From JADJQU01 sp035490315 (GTDB taxonomy: Bacteria > Planctomycetota > UBA1135 > GCA-002686595): DNA of 15,943 nt. The translations under genes and the position numbers were made by a program. The stretch spans positions 1-15,943 of the forward strand of contig DATHET010000049.1 of assembly GCA_035490315.1 (NCBI GenBank), in the 5' to 3' direction. The notes below the pieces were generated by a model, which was given only the letters and a program-made list of their open reading frames with translations, searched no databases and was not told the origin of the DNA. The first letter of the stretch is position 1. Each line of letters opens with the position of its first letter. Shown here piece by piece: positions 1-6,414 of the stretch.

Positions 1-654
1 GAGGTCCTGGGCAAAGGGCTTGGTGACGGGATGGCGCAGGAGGTCGGTGAGCGCAGCGCGATCCCTCGTGGTGAGTCGCTCGAGCAGGTCTCCGAATGCC
101 GGAGCCGCCTGACGCGGGTCGAGGCCGACGATCCTGCAGGCCTCGTCCGACCAGACCGCCGTGGAGGTGCGGATGTCCAAATGCCAGGTGCCGACACGCG
201 CGAGCTGCAGCGCGTGGGCCAGATGGCTCTCCCGCTCGCGCAGCTGACGCTCGAGGGCGCGCGCGCTGCGGGTCGATTCCGCCTGGTGCATCTCGCGCCG
301 GACGGCTGGCACGAGCCGCGCGAAATTGCCCTTGGAGAAATAATCGTCGGCGCCGGCCTTCATCGCCTGCACGGCGGTCTCCTCGCTGACGACGCCGGAA
401 ATCAGGATGAAAGGGACGCCGCTGGTGCGCTCCATGGCCAGAGCGAGGGCCGCGGGGCCGCTGAAGAACGGCATCGAGTAGTCCGCGATGATCAGGTCCC
501 ACTCGCGCGTGTCGAGGGCCTCGGCCATCGCGTCATGGGTGTCGACGCGCGCGTGCGTCACGTTCCAAGCGCCGCGCCTCAGGGCGATCAGGATCAACTC
601 GACGTCGTCCTCGGAGTCCTCGACGATCAGGACGCGCAGGTTCGTGGAAGTCAT
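1..654 (-). CDS. Response regulator with C-terminal PAS domain, 3' end cut by window edge
   Basis: The reading frame stays open from an ATG at 654 to base 1, giving 218 codons with no stop, so the C-terminus lies outside the window. Residues 1-125 form a CheY-like receiver: acidic pocket E12-D13, phospho-acceptor D58 in an 'ADYSMP' context, S86 at the switch Ser/Thr position and K108 in 'DDYFSKG'. A helical linker (about 125-150) leads into what looks like a PAS domain ('ARVGTWHLDI', about 150 onward). Receiver-PAS proteins of this kind often continue into a histidine kinase or a GGDEF domain; which applies cannot be seen. The ATG overlaps the TGA of the preceding response regulator (ATGA, 651-654), which suggests translational coupling. 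Its likely role is to receive phosphate from the kinase encoded two genes upstream; that pairing is inferred from gene order. Confidence 0.85.
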   Translation of the reverse strand, partial: MTSTNLRVLIVEDSEDDVELILIALRRGAWNVTHARVDTHDAMAEALDTREWDLIIADYSMPFFSGPAALALAMERTSGVPFILISGVVSEETAVQAMKAGADDYFSKGNFARLVPAVRREMHQAESTRSARALERQLRERESHLAHALQLARVGTWHLDIRTSTAVWSDEACRIVGLDPRQAAPAFGDLLERLTTRDRAALTDLLRHPVTKPFAQDL

Positions 655-1103
655 GATCCGACCTGCAGGACCGAGTGCGGCGACTCGTTGAGGACCAGCC
701 AATACAGCCCGAGCTGGCGCACGACCTCGGTGAATTGCGTGAAATCCACGGGCTTGCGGATGTAGCTGTTCACGCCGCCGTTGTAGCCGTCGATCAGGTC
801 CTGCTCCTCGCCTGAAGTGGTCAGGATCACGACCGACATGCGCCGCGTGCGATCATCGGCGCGGATGCGCCGCAGCACTTCGTGGCCGTCGATCCTCGGC
901 AGCTTCAGGTCGAGCAGCACCAGGGCCGGCACGCGGCCCGGATCGCGGCCGACGTAGGCTCCCGCGCCGAAGAGGTAGTCGAGCGCCTCGACTCCATCGC
1001 GCGCGACCACGACTTCATTGGCGATGTTGTTCTTCTTGAGCGCCCGGACGGTGAGCTTCTCGTCGTCGGGGTTGTCCTCGACCAGCAGAATGACTCTTTC
1101 CAT
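651..1103 (-). CDS. Stand-alone Rcp1-type response regulator
   Basis: This 150-residue protein is a single receiver domain with no DNA-binding or enzymatic output. Visible hallmarks are E9-D10, phospho-acceptor D65 in 'LVLLDLKLPRIDG', T95 in 'VVILTTSG' and K117 in 'SYIRKPVDF'. The long insert after the second strand ('DYLFGAGAYVGRD') and the 'LDLKLPRIDGHEVLRRI' stretch are typical of regulators that partner phytochrome-like or multi-PAS histidine kinases (the Rcp1 group). The kinase gene ends 26 bases upstream, which fits. A good ribosome binding site (AGGAAA, 1111-1116) precedes the ATG by 7 bases. The stop overlaps the next gene's start. It probably works as a phosphate carrier or by protein contact; its downstream partner may be the receiver-PAS protein that follows. 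Confidence 0.93.
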   Translation of the reverse strand: MERVILLVEDNPDDEKLTVRALKKNNIANEVVVARDGVEALDYLFGAGAYVGRDPGRVPALVLLDLKLPRIDGHEVLRRIRADDRTRRMSVVILTTSGEEQDLIDGYNGGVNSYIRKPVDFTQFTEVVRQLGLYWLVLNESPHSVLQVGS

Positions 1104-1110
1104 GAGATGC

Positions 1111-1116
1111 TTTCCT
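1111..1116 (-). promoter_or_regulatory. Ribosome binding site of the Rcp1-type regulator
   Basis: On the minus strand AGGAAA lies 7 bases before the ATG at 1103. It is one of the clearest Shine-Dalgarno sites in the window, and it supports separate translation start of this gene after the kinase stop at 1130. Confidence 0.6.
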
Positions 1117-1129
1117 GTGCCTCGTCAGC

Positions 1130-3520
1130 TCAAAGGGTGAAGTGAAATGTCGCGCCCTGGCCCAGGGTGCTCTCGGCCCAGATGCGGCCGCCGTGTCGAT
1201 GGACGATGCGCTGCACCGTCACCAGTCCGATCCCGGTGCCCGGGAAATCGTGGATCGCGTGCAGGCGTTGGAAGGCGCCGAACAGTTTTCCGGCGTGGGC
1301 CATGTCGTATCCGACCCCGTTGTCGCGAACGAAGTAGGTTCGAGCGTCCTCGGGGCCGGAGCAACCGAATTCGATACGAGAATCCGCGCGCCGTCCGGTG
1401 AATTTCCAGGCATTGGAGAACAGGTTGGTCAGCGCGATCCGCAGCAGACGCTGATCTCCGCCCGCGATCAGGCCCTCCTGGATCTCGAATTCGACCCCCC
1501 GACCGGGCTCGGCGCTGCGCAGCTCGTCCAAGACTTCGCACGCAAGCTTGCTCAAGTCCACGCGCTGCAGGCTCATCTCCGCGCGCGTCATCCGCGAAAG
1601 TTTCAAGAGATCCTCGATCAGCTGGCCCATGCGCTGGCTGGCGCTGCGGATGCGTTTGAGGTTGTCGAGGTCGTCCTCGGTCAACTTGTCCGCGCAATCC
1701 TCGATCAGTGCCTGGCTGAAGCCGTCGAGGCTTCGCAGCGGAGCGCGCAGGTCGTGGGAGACGGAATAGCTGAAGGCCTCCATTTCGTTATTGGCGGTCA
1801 GAAGCTGGGCAGTCCGCTCCGCGACGCGTTGTTCCAGCTCGGCGTTCATCCGACTGGCGACGTCCCTGGCGAGCTTGCGTTCCGTGACGTCTCGGAAAGT
1901 GACGATCGCCATCCGCGGCTGGCCGGTAGCATCCAAGGCGATGTTGCCCCCGAAGCTAAAGCAGCGATCCCAGTCCTCACCGATCCGTCGCATGCGCCCT
2001 TCCAGGTCGCTTAGCTTTTCGCCGCGCAGGATGCGGGCCAGCGGCCACTCGCTCACAGGCCAGGGAGTGCCGTCGAGACCGCAGAGCTCGAACGTGTCGG
2101 CGAGCTCGATGATGTACCGGCGGCCCTGCTCCAGGCTCGTGTATCCGAGCAGGTCCAGCGCCACGCAGTTGAAATGCAGGAGCTGACCGTCCAGGTCGGA
2201 GACGACCACTCCCTCGCTGATATTCTCGACGATCGTCCTCTGCTGGGCCTGGCTCTCGAGCAGCGATTCCTGCACCTGCATGCGCGCGCTGTTGTCGGTT
2301 CCGATCAGCAGGTAGCCGATGATGGCCGCCTGCGCGTCGCGCAGCGCGGCGACGGATACGACCGAGGAGAATCGGCTGCCGTCCTTGCGGACGTAGGTCT
2401 GTTCGTAGTTGTCCTCGATGCCACGCGAGGCCTTGAACACCAGGGCCTCGAAACCCGGCGCGACTGCGGCGCCGAATTCCAGGCTCAGCGCTCGCGCGCG
2501 TTCGATCAGCTCGAGCGGATCGGAGATGTCGGCCGGCGTGACCCTGTTCAGGACGTCGCATGCTGCGTAGCCCAGCATGCGCTCCGCGCCGACGTTGAAG
2601 ATCTGAATCACGCCTCGCTCGTCGGTCGCGATGCTCGAGAAATTGCTGCTGTTGAAGATCGCGTTCTGCAGGTCCGCGGCCTTGAGCAGAGTCTCTGCCT
2701 GTTTCTTGGCCGTCAGATCGCGCGTCACCTTCGAGAACCCGGTCAACCTGGCGTTCTGATCCTTCAGGGCAGTGAGCAGCACGTTTGCCCAGAAGCGCGT
2801 GCCGTCAGCGCGCACGCGCCAGCCTTCATCCTCCGCCACACCCTGCTCCAGGGCGAGCTTCAGGAGCTTCTCAGGCTTTCCAGCGGCCACGTCGGAAGCC
2901 ACTTCGAAGATCGAGAACGAGCGTCCGAGGATCTCATCGCTCTTGTAGCCGTGGACGCGCTCGGCGCCCGCGTTCCAGGTGAGCACTCGGCCCGTGAGGT
3001 CGAGCATCACCAAGGCGTAGTTGTGCACGCCCTCGACCAAGAGGCGCAGGCGTTCCTCGCTCTCGCGCAAGGCATTTTCTTCCGTCTTGCGCTGCGTGAT
3101 GTCGTGCACGGTGACGTAGATCAGCCGCTCGGCACCCAGCGCGACGTTGTTCCAGGACAACCAGCGATAGCTGCCGTCGAGGCGCCGACAGCGCAGCTCG
3201 ATCGAATTCAGAGCTTCCGTCGCGGTTTGCAGCAAATCCAGTTGCGCAGAGAGCAGGGCGCCGTCCTCGGGATGGACGATGGAGGCCAGCGGCTTGCCGC
3301 GCAGCTCTCCGCGCGAGTAGCCCAGCGCCTTTTCCCAGGCCGGATTCAGGCGGACGAAGTCGCCTTCGAAGGTCGCGATGGCGAGCATCTGGGTCGACAG
3401 GTCGAAGAATCTCGCCACATCGCGTTCCCTACTGGGGGACGACGCCTGGACGCCCGCCGGATCCAAAACGAGGCGGCACTCCGGTTCGGAAACCGGAACA
3501 ATCACGAGCTCGACCGACAT
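1130..3520 (-). CDS. Multi-PAS sensor histidine kinase
   Basis: This 796-residue kinase autophosphorylates and would pass phosphate to the regulators encoded after it. Four PAS domains run in series at roughly residues 35-145, 155-275, 285-415 and 425-550; three end in the usual 'D(I/V/L)T' PAC exit ('VHDITQRK', 'TRDLTAKK', 'FRDVTERK'). A short coiled coil follows (about 550-578), then HisKA with H589 in 'SYSVSHDLRAPLR' and a HATPase domain with N699 and N703 ('LTNLFSNAWKF'), G1 'DNGVGYDM' (733-740) and G2 'GTGIGL' (761-766). The HisKA/HATPase pair resembles bacteriophytochrome-type kinases, which suits the Rcp1-type partner, but no GAF/PHY chromophore domain is present. No membrane segment or signal peptide is seen, so it is probably a cytosolic sensor; its ligand is unknown. 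A GAGGG motif (3530-3534) 9 bases before the ATG supports the chosen start. Confidence 0.95.
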   Translation of the reverse strand: MSVELVIVPVSEPECRLVLDPAGVQASSPSRERDVARFFDLSTQMLAIATFEGDFVRLNPAWEKALGYSRGELRGKPLASIVHPEDGALLSAQLDLLQTATEALNSIELRCRRLDGSYRWLSWNNVALGAERLIYVTVHDITQRKTEENALRESEERLRLLVEGVHNYALVMLDLTGRVLTWNAGAERVHGYKSDEILGRSFSIFEVASDVAAGKPEKLLKLALEQGVAEDEGWRVRADGTRFWANVLLTALKDQNARLTGFSKVTRDLTAKKQAETLLKAADLQNAIFNSSNFSSIATDERGVIQIFNVGAERMLGYAACDVLNRVTPADISDPLELIERARALSLEFGAAVAPGFEALVFKASRGIEDNYEQTYVRKDGSRFSSVVSVAALRDAQAAIIGYLLIGTDNSARMQVQESLLESQAQQRTIVENISEGVVVSDLDGQLLHFNCVALDLLGYTSLEQGRRYIIELADTFELCGLDGTPWPVSEWPLARILRGEKLSDLEGRMRRIGEDWDRCFSFGGNIALDATGQPRMAIVTFRDVTERKLARDVASRMNAELEQRVAERTAQLLTANNEMEAFSYSVSHDLRAPLRSLDGFSQALIEDCADKLTEDDLDNLKRIRSASQRMGQLIEDLLKLSRMTRAEMSLQRVDLSKLACEVLDELRSAEPGRGVEFEIQEGLIAGGDQRLLRIALTNLFSNAWKFTGRRADSRIEFGCSGPEDARTYFVRDNGVGYDMAHAGKLFGAFQRLHAIHDFPGTGIGLVTVQRIVHRHGGRIWAESTLGQGATFHFTL

Positions 3521-3766
3521 CGAAAGTTGCCCTCATCCCGCCCGATACATCAGGACCCTGAGGTCGGCCGTTGCCAGCAAGACAGGACGAGTTCCAGATT
3601 GGCTCGCACAGGCCCTTCGACACATGCGGTCCGCGACATGAGCTTGTTAGCGGGATCTTCACGCTTCACGGACCGACCGCCACAGCGCCGCTTGCCCTTG
3701 CTGGCGCTGGAAACTTGCCTCCCCCGTCAGCCTGGGGCACAATTCGAGGCAGAGGAATCGCCGCAC
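3521..3766 (+). other. Divergent intergenic region between kinase and DUF5989-like gene
   Basis: These 246 bases separate the minus-strand kinase from the plus-strand micro-protein, so promoters for both should lie here. I see a candidate plus-strand promoter (annotated separately) and no convincing minus-strand one. A perfect tandem 7-mer (CTTCACG twice, 3657-3670) is the only repeat noted. No coding sequence with family resemblance is visible. Confidence 0.5.
3715..3743 (+). promoter_or_regulatory. Candidate sigma-70-like promoter for the DUF5989-like gene
   Basis: TTGCCT (3715-3720) and CACAAT (3738-3743) are 17 bases apart, and each matches the housekeeping consensus at four of six positions. 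A transcript would start near 3750, just ahead of the ribosome binding site. This is pattern matching only; in GC-rich DNA such matches have moderate predictive value. Confidence 0.35.
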
Positions 3767-3898
3767 ATGCTCAAATTCATTCGCGAGAACTGGGTCTGGA
3801 TCGTCGCCCCGATGGTCGTCGTCGTGGTCTTGATCGTCGTGCTCGGCATCTTCGGCGGCGACAGCTCGGTCAGCCCCTTCCAGTACCAGCTGTTCTGA
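3767..3898 (+). CDS. DUF5989-like single-pass membrane micro-protein (43 aa)
   Basis: The gene encodes 43 residues: a short basic/aromatic N-terminus ('MLKFIRENW'), one strongly hydrophobic helix (about residues 10-29, rich in Val and Ile), and a conserved-looking tail ending 'SPFQYQLF'. The layout and the closing 'P-F-x-Y-x-L-F' agree with the DUF5989 family, whose members typically end in a 'PFIYTLF'-like motif; no function is established for that family. An AGAGGA motif (3751-3756) 10 bases before the ATG supports the start. It is the only credible plus-strand gene here, divergent from the kinase and convergent with the oxidoreductase. From memory, DUF5989 genes often sit beside carbamoyltransferase and SGNH-hydrolase genes; neither is seen nearby, so this copy looks isolated. 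Its likely location is the inner membrane. The family call rests on overall shape and the tail motif. Confidence 0.75.
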   Translation: MLKFIRENWVWIVAPMVVVVVLIVVLGIFGGDSSVSPFQYQLF

Positions 3899-3971
3899 TC
3901 CAGGCCCGTTCGGCCGCGGCGGCGCAATCAGGTTCCACGCTTTCAGGGCCATGGAGCCGTCGCGTTGCGGG

Positions 3972-5186
3972 TCAATCGAAGCGGTAGGGATCGAAGCACT
4001 TCAAGTCCGGATCCGGCCTGCCCGCCAGTTCAGCCGCCAGCAATTCCGCGGCGAGAGCCGCAAAGCTGACGCCGTTGCCGCCGAACCCGGCTGCCAGCCA
4101 CAATCGCTGCTCCTTCGCGGCGAGGCCGATCCCCGGCAGGCCATCCGGAGATCCCCCGAACAACGCCGCCCAAGCACATTCCGGTCGGACTCGAGAGCCT
4201 CCGATCATGCGCTCGAGCCTTTCGGCGATTCGCTTGGCCTTGGTCTCGATGAGCGCGTCACGCCGGCTCGCGTCCTGGAACTTCTCGTCCTCGCCGCCAG
4301 CCAGGATCCGACCCTCGCTGTCGGCACGCGCGTAGAGATAGGGATCGGAGGCTTCCCAGAGCATCGCATTCTCATTCCACAGGGGTGCGATTCCTTGGGA
4401 GCTGGCCAGCGCGAAGCTGGAGGTCAGCTCGAAGGCCCGAGGCAGGTACTCGCGAGCACGCTCGTATCCGGTTGCAAGGATGGCGTGACCCGCTGTGACG
4501 ACGCCGGCCTGGCTGCGCAACTCGATCGACGAGCCGGTATCCACGATCTGGTTCACGTCGACGGGATAGGTGAGCGTCGCTCCGCGCCGTCTCGCACGAT
4601 CGAGGAGCGACAGGGTCAGACGAACCGGATCGACCTCGTAACTGTCCTCGGAGACGATCGCCGCGCGCGGCGGAATGGCGAATCGCTCTGCAACGGCGTC
4701 CGGAGCGTACATTCGGGAGGGAAGCCCATGCTTCCGCCGCAGATTCCCCTCGTCGGCAAGACCGGACTCGTCCATCTCCGTGCCGGCGAGCAGCACCACG
4801 GGACGAGGGATGCGCGCCGCGTCGATCTCTTCGCGGTCGATGCGCAGGCCGAGTCGCACCACCGTCTCGTGCACCCGCCGCCAGCGCCGGACCGCTTCCA
4901 CTTCCCCGATTCTTTCGGCCAGCCTGGAAAGCGACACGTCCATTTCCCACATCACGAGCGCAGTGGAAGCAGCGGTGCTGCCCTGAGCCGGGGGCCGACG
5001 GTCGAGCAGCGCAACCCTGTGCCCCGCCTCGCTCAACCGATCCGCGAGCATCGAGCCCATGATGCCCGTTCCAATGATCGCGACATCGACTCGAGCCGTC
5101 GGCAGTGCGTCTGATGGTAGTGTCTGACTGCCCTGCGCCCACGGAGCCGATCCACCGCGCAGATCCAGATGTTCGGTGAGTTCCAC
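3972..5186 (-). CDS. FAD-dependent oxidoreductase (DAO fold)
   Basis: This 404-residue flavoprotein belongs to the D-amino-acid-oxidase/glycine-oxidase superfamily, which oxidises amines or amino acids and holds FAD in a Rossmann fold. The dinucleotide motif 'IIGTGIMGSMLADRL' (G39-x-G41-x-x-G44) is followed by the ribose-binding acidic residue D62 at the end of the second strand. The substrate-binding middle (about 150-310) and the C-terminal FAD-contact segment 'LAAGFGGNGVSF' (about 364-375) are intact, and the protein closes with the family-typical 'DPYRF'. Its length is normal for the family. The start is a GTG with a weak upstream site (ACGGGG), and about 30 residues precede the Rossmann strand, so a slightly later start is possible. 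Only 36 bases separate the start from the 113-nt palindrome, so its promoter may lie in or beyond that element. The substrate is not predictable. Confidence 0.9.
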   Translation of the reverse strand: MELTEHLDLRGGSAPWAQGSQTLPSDALPTARVDVAIIGTGIMGSMLADRLSEAGHRVALLDRRPPAQGSTAASTALVMWEMDVSLSRLAERIGEVEAVRRWRRVHETVVRLGLRIDREEIDAARIPRPVVLLAGTEMDESGLADEGNLRRKHGLPSRMYAPDAVAERFAIPPRAAIVSEDSYEVDPVRLTLSLLDRARRRGATLTYPVDVNQIVDTGSSIELRSQAGVVTAGHAILATGYERAREYLPRAFELTSSFALASSQGIAPLWNENAMLWEASDPYLYARADSEGRILAGGEDEKFQDASRRDALIETKAKRIAERLERMIGGSRVRPECAWAALFGGSPDGLPGIGLAAKEQRLWLAAGFGGNGVSFAALAAELLAAELAGRPDPDLKCFDPYRFD

Positions 5187-5222
5187 CGCCCCGTCTAATG
5201 CAGCGAGGTGGCGACTTCACCG

Positions 5223-5335
5223 CTCGGTACCCGGTATTCCACCACCATTTATTACACAGCCCGCGACTGCCCGGCGTCGCGCGCCGGGCGGTCGCGGGCT
5301 GTGTAATAAATGGTGGTGGAATACCGGGTACCGAG
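5223..5335. repeat. 113-nt near-perfect palindrome (long hairpin), possible non-autonomous mobile element
   Basis: Bases 5223-5267 are the exact reverse complement of 5291-5335 (45 of 45 pairs). Pairing continues inward: T5268-G5290 wobble, eight Watson-Crick pairs (5269-5276 with 5282-5289), T5277-G5281 wobble, and a three-base loop centred on 5279. The whole element is thus one hairpin. The arms hold an AT-rich core (ATTTATTACAC) unlike the surrounding GC-rich DNA, plus a GGTACC near each end. It starts two bases beyond the deacetylase stop codon and ends 36 bases before the oxidoreductase start. There is no T-run on the exit side, so it is not a standard intrinsic terminator. REP/MITE-like palindromes mobilised by IS200-type (Y1/RAYT) transposases have this general form, but no transposase is in the window and no target duplication is evident. 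Confidence 0.95.
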
Positions 5336-5337
5336 AG

Positions 5338-6414
5338 CTACTCGCTCAGGTTGATTCCGATTCGGCGCAGCAGCTCGAAGCCGCCGCAGGCCTCGGTGGC
5401 GAGGAGGTGCAGGCGCGCGTCGTCGGCGATCGCGAGGCGTTTGAGGTCCGTGGAGCGCGTGGAGGGCAGGTTGACGCCGGCGTGCATGGTCACCGCGGTC
5501 TCGAAGCCGGAGTCGAGCACGATCTGCGCGGTCTCTGCATTGAAGTCCCAGCGCCTTCCCCAGGGATAGGCGAAGGAGCGCGACGGCTTGCCCAGGGCAC
5601 TCGCGAGGGACCTGGCTCCGTCCGCGATCTCGCCTCGGGCACCCTCCCGATCGCAGCGCGAGAGGATCACGTGGTTGACCGTGTGCCCGCCGAGCTCGAC
5701 ACCGGCGGCGGCCAGCTCGCGCGCGTCGCCCCAGCTCATGTACAGCTCGTCGCACAGGGCGCGCTCGTCGCCGCCCGCCTCGACGAAGATCCGATCGATC
5801 ACGCGGTCGCGGTCGGCGGGATCGGCCTCGTACTTCAGCGCGCGTTTGATGTGGTAGCGCTGGTCGGGAGCCTGAGCGGCCGCGACTTTTTCGATCGCGC
5901 GCAGAGCGCCCTGATCCTGGCTCAGTTGCGCATAGCGCGCCGTGAGCTGCGTGAAATCCATGCGCCTGACCAGCCAGAAGTACTTGTGCGACCAGTTGAC
6001 GCGCCGCTCGTCGAGCGGCCGCGACTCGAGGTACACCGTCGCGGGCGCTTGCACGCGCTCGAGCAGCGGCAGCATCACGCGGCGGTTGTCGAGGTAGCCG
6101 TCGTCCATCGACAGGGCGACCAGACTGCGCTTCGCCTTGCCCGAGCGCAGGGCGCTCCAGCCCTCGCCGACCGTGGTCATCGCGTAGCGCGCGCCGAACC
6201 AGCGCAGGATGCGCTCGAGCTTGGCCGCGCTGATCTGCATGTCGGCGGGCAGAGTGCCCGCGCCGTCGACCTCACCCGGCGCGACACAGTGACCGGCGAG
6301 GATCGTCAGTCGCGTGGGCATGGCGCGGTCGACCAGCGCGCACAGTCCGGTGTGGAAGAGCGTGCGCGCGTACGCTTCGCGCAGGAAGACTTTGATGCTG
6401 TGCTTGATCGACAT
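5338..6414 (-). CDS. Polysaccharide deacetylase (NodB/CE4 family)
   Basis: This 358-residue protein would remove N- or O-acetyl groups from a sugar polymer or precursor. The CE4 motifs are in order: motif 1 'LSMDDGYLDN' with D104-D105 (catalytic base and metal ligand), motif 2 'GGHTVNH' with metal ligands H244 and H248, and motif 3 'FAYPWG' (281-286). The gap between motifs 1 and 2 is about 140 residues, much longer than in compact NodB proteins, and holds an inserted helical region ('NWSHKYFWLVRRM', 140-152). That insert is common in deacetylases of exopolysaccharide loci. No signal peptide or membrane segment is clear, so it may act in the cytoplasm. The ATG overlaps the upstream acyltransferase stop by one base (TGATG at 6412-6416), indicating translational coupling. 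The gene ends two bases from the long palindrome. Confidence 0.92.
   Translation of the reverse strand: MSIKHSIKVFLREAYARTLFHTGLCALVDRAMPTRLTILAGHCVAPGEVDGAGTLPADMQISAAKLERILRWFGARYAMTTVGEGWSALRSGKAKRSLVALSMDDGYLDNRRVMLPLLERVQAPATVYLESRPLDERRVNWSHKYFWLVRRMDFTQLTARYAQLSQDQGALRAIEKVAAAQAPDQRYHIKRALKYEADPADRDRVIDRIFVEAGGDERALCDELYMSWGDARELAAAGVELGGHTVNHVILSRCDREGARGEIADGARSLASALGKPSRSFAYPWGRRWDFNAETAQIVLDSGFETAVTMHAGVNLPSTRSTDLKRLAIADDARLHLLATEACGGFELLRRIGINLSE

Noticed and set aside
3521..3700. Minus-strand promoter for the kinase operon
   Set aside because: I could not find a -35/-10 pair with acceptable spacing; TTGCTG near 3580 has no matching -10 element at 16-18 bases.
2174..3898. Plus-strand open frame of about 574 codons ending in the hydrophobic micro-protein
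   Set aside because: Most of it is the antisense shadow of the histidine kinase, whose domain motifs are unmistakable on the minus strand. Only the last 44 codons have their own start, ribosome binding site and family-like sequence.
3899..3971. Bidirectional terminator between the convergent micro-protein and oxidoreductase genes
   Set aside because: Only short or wobble-containing stems (for example 3931-3936 with 3953-3958) can be drawn, with no T-run on either strand.
5223..5335. Palindrome as an ordinary intrinsic transcription terminator
   Set aside because: The stem is far longer than terminators use, and neither side is followed by a T-run in the direction of transcription.
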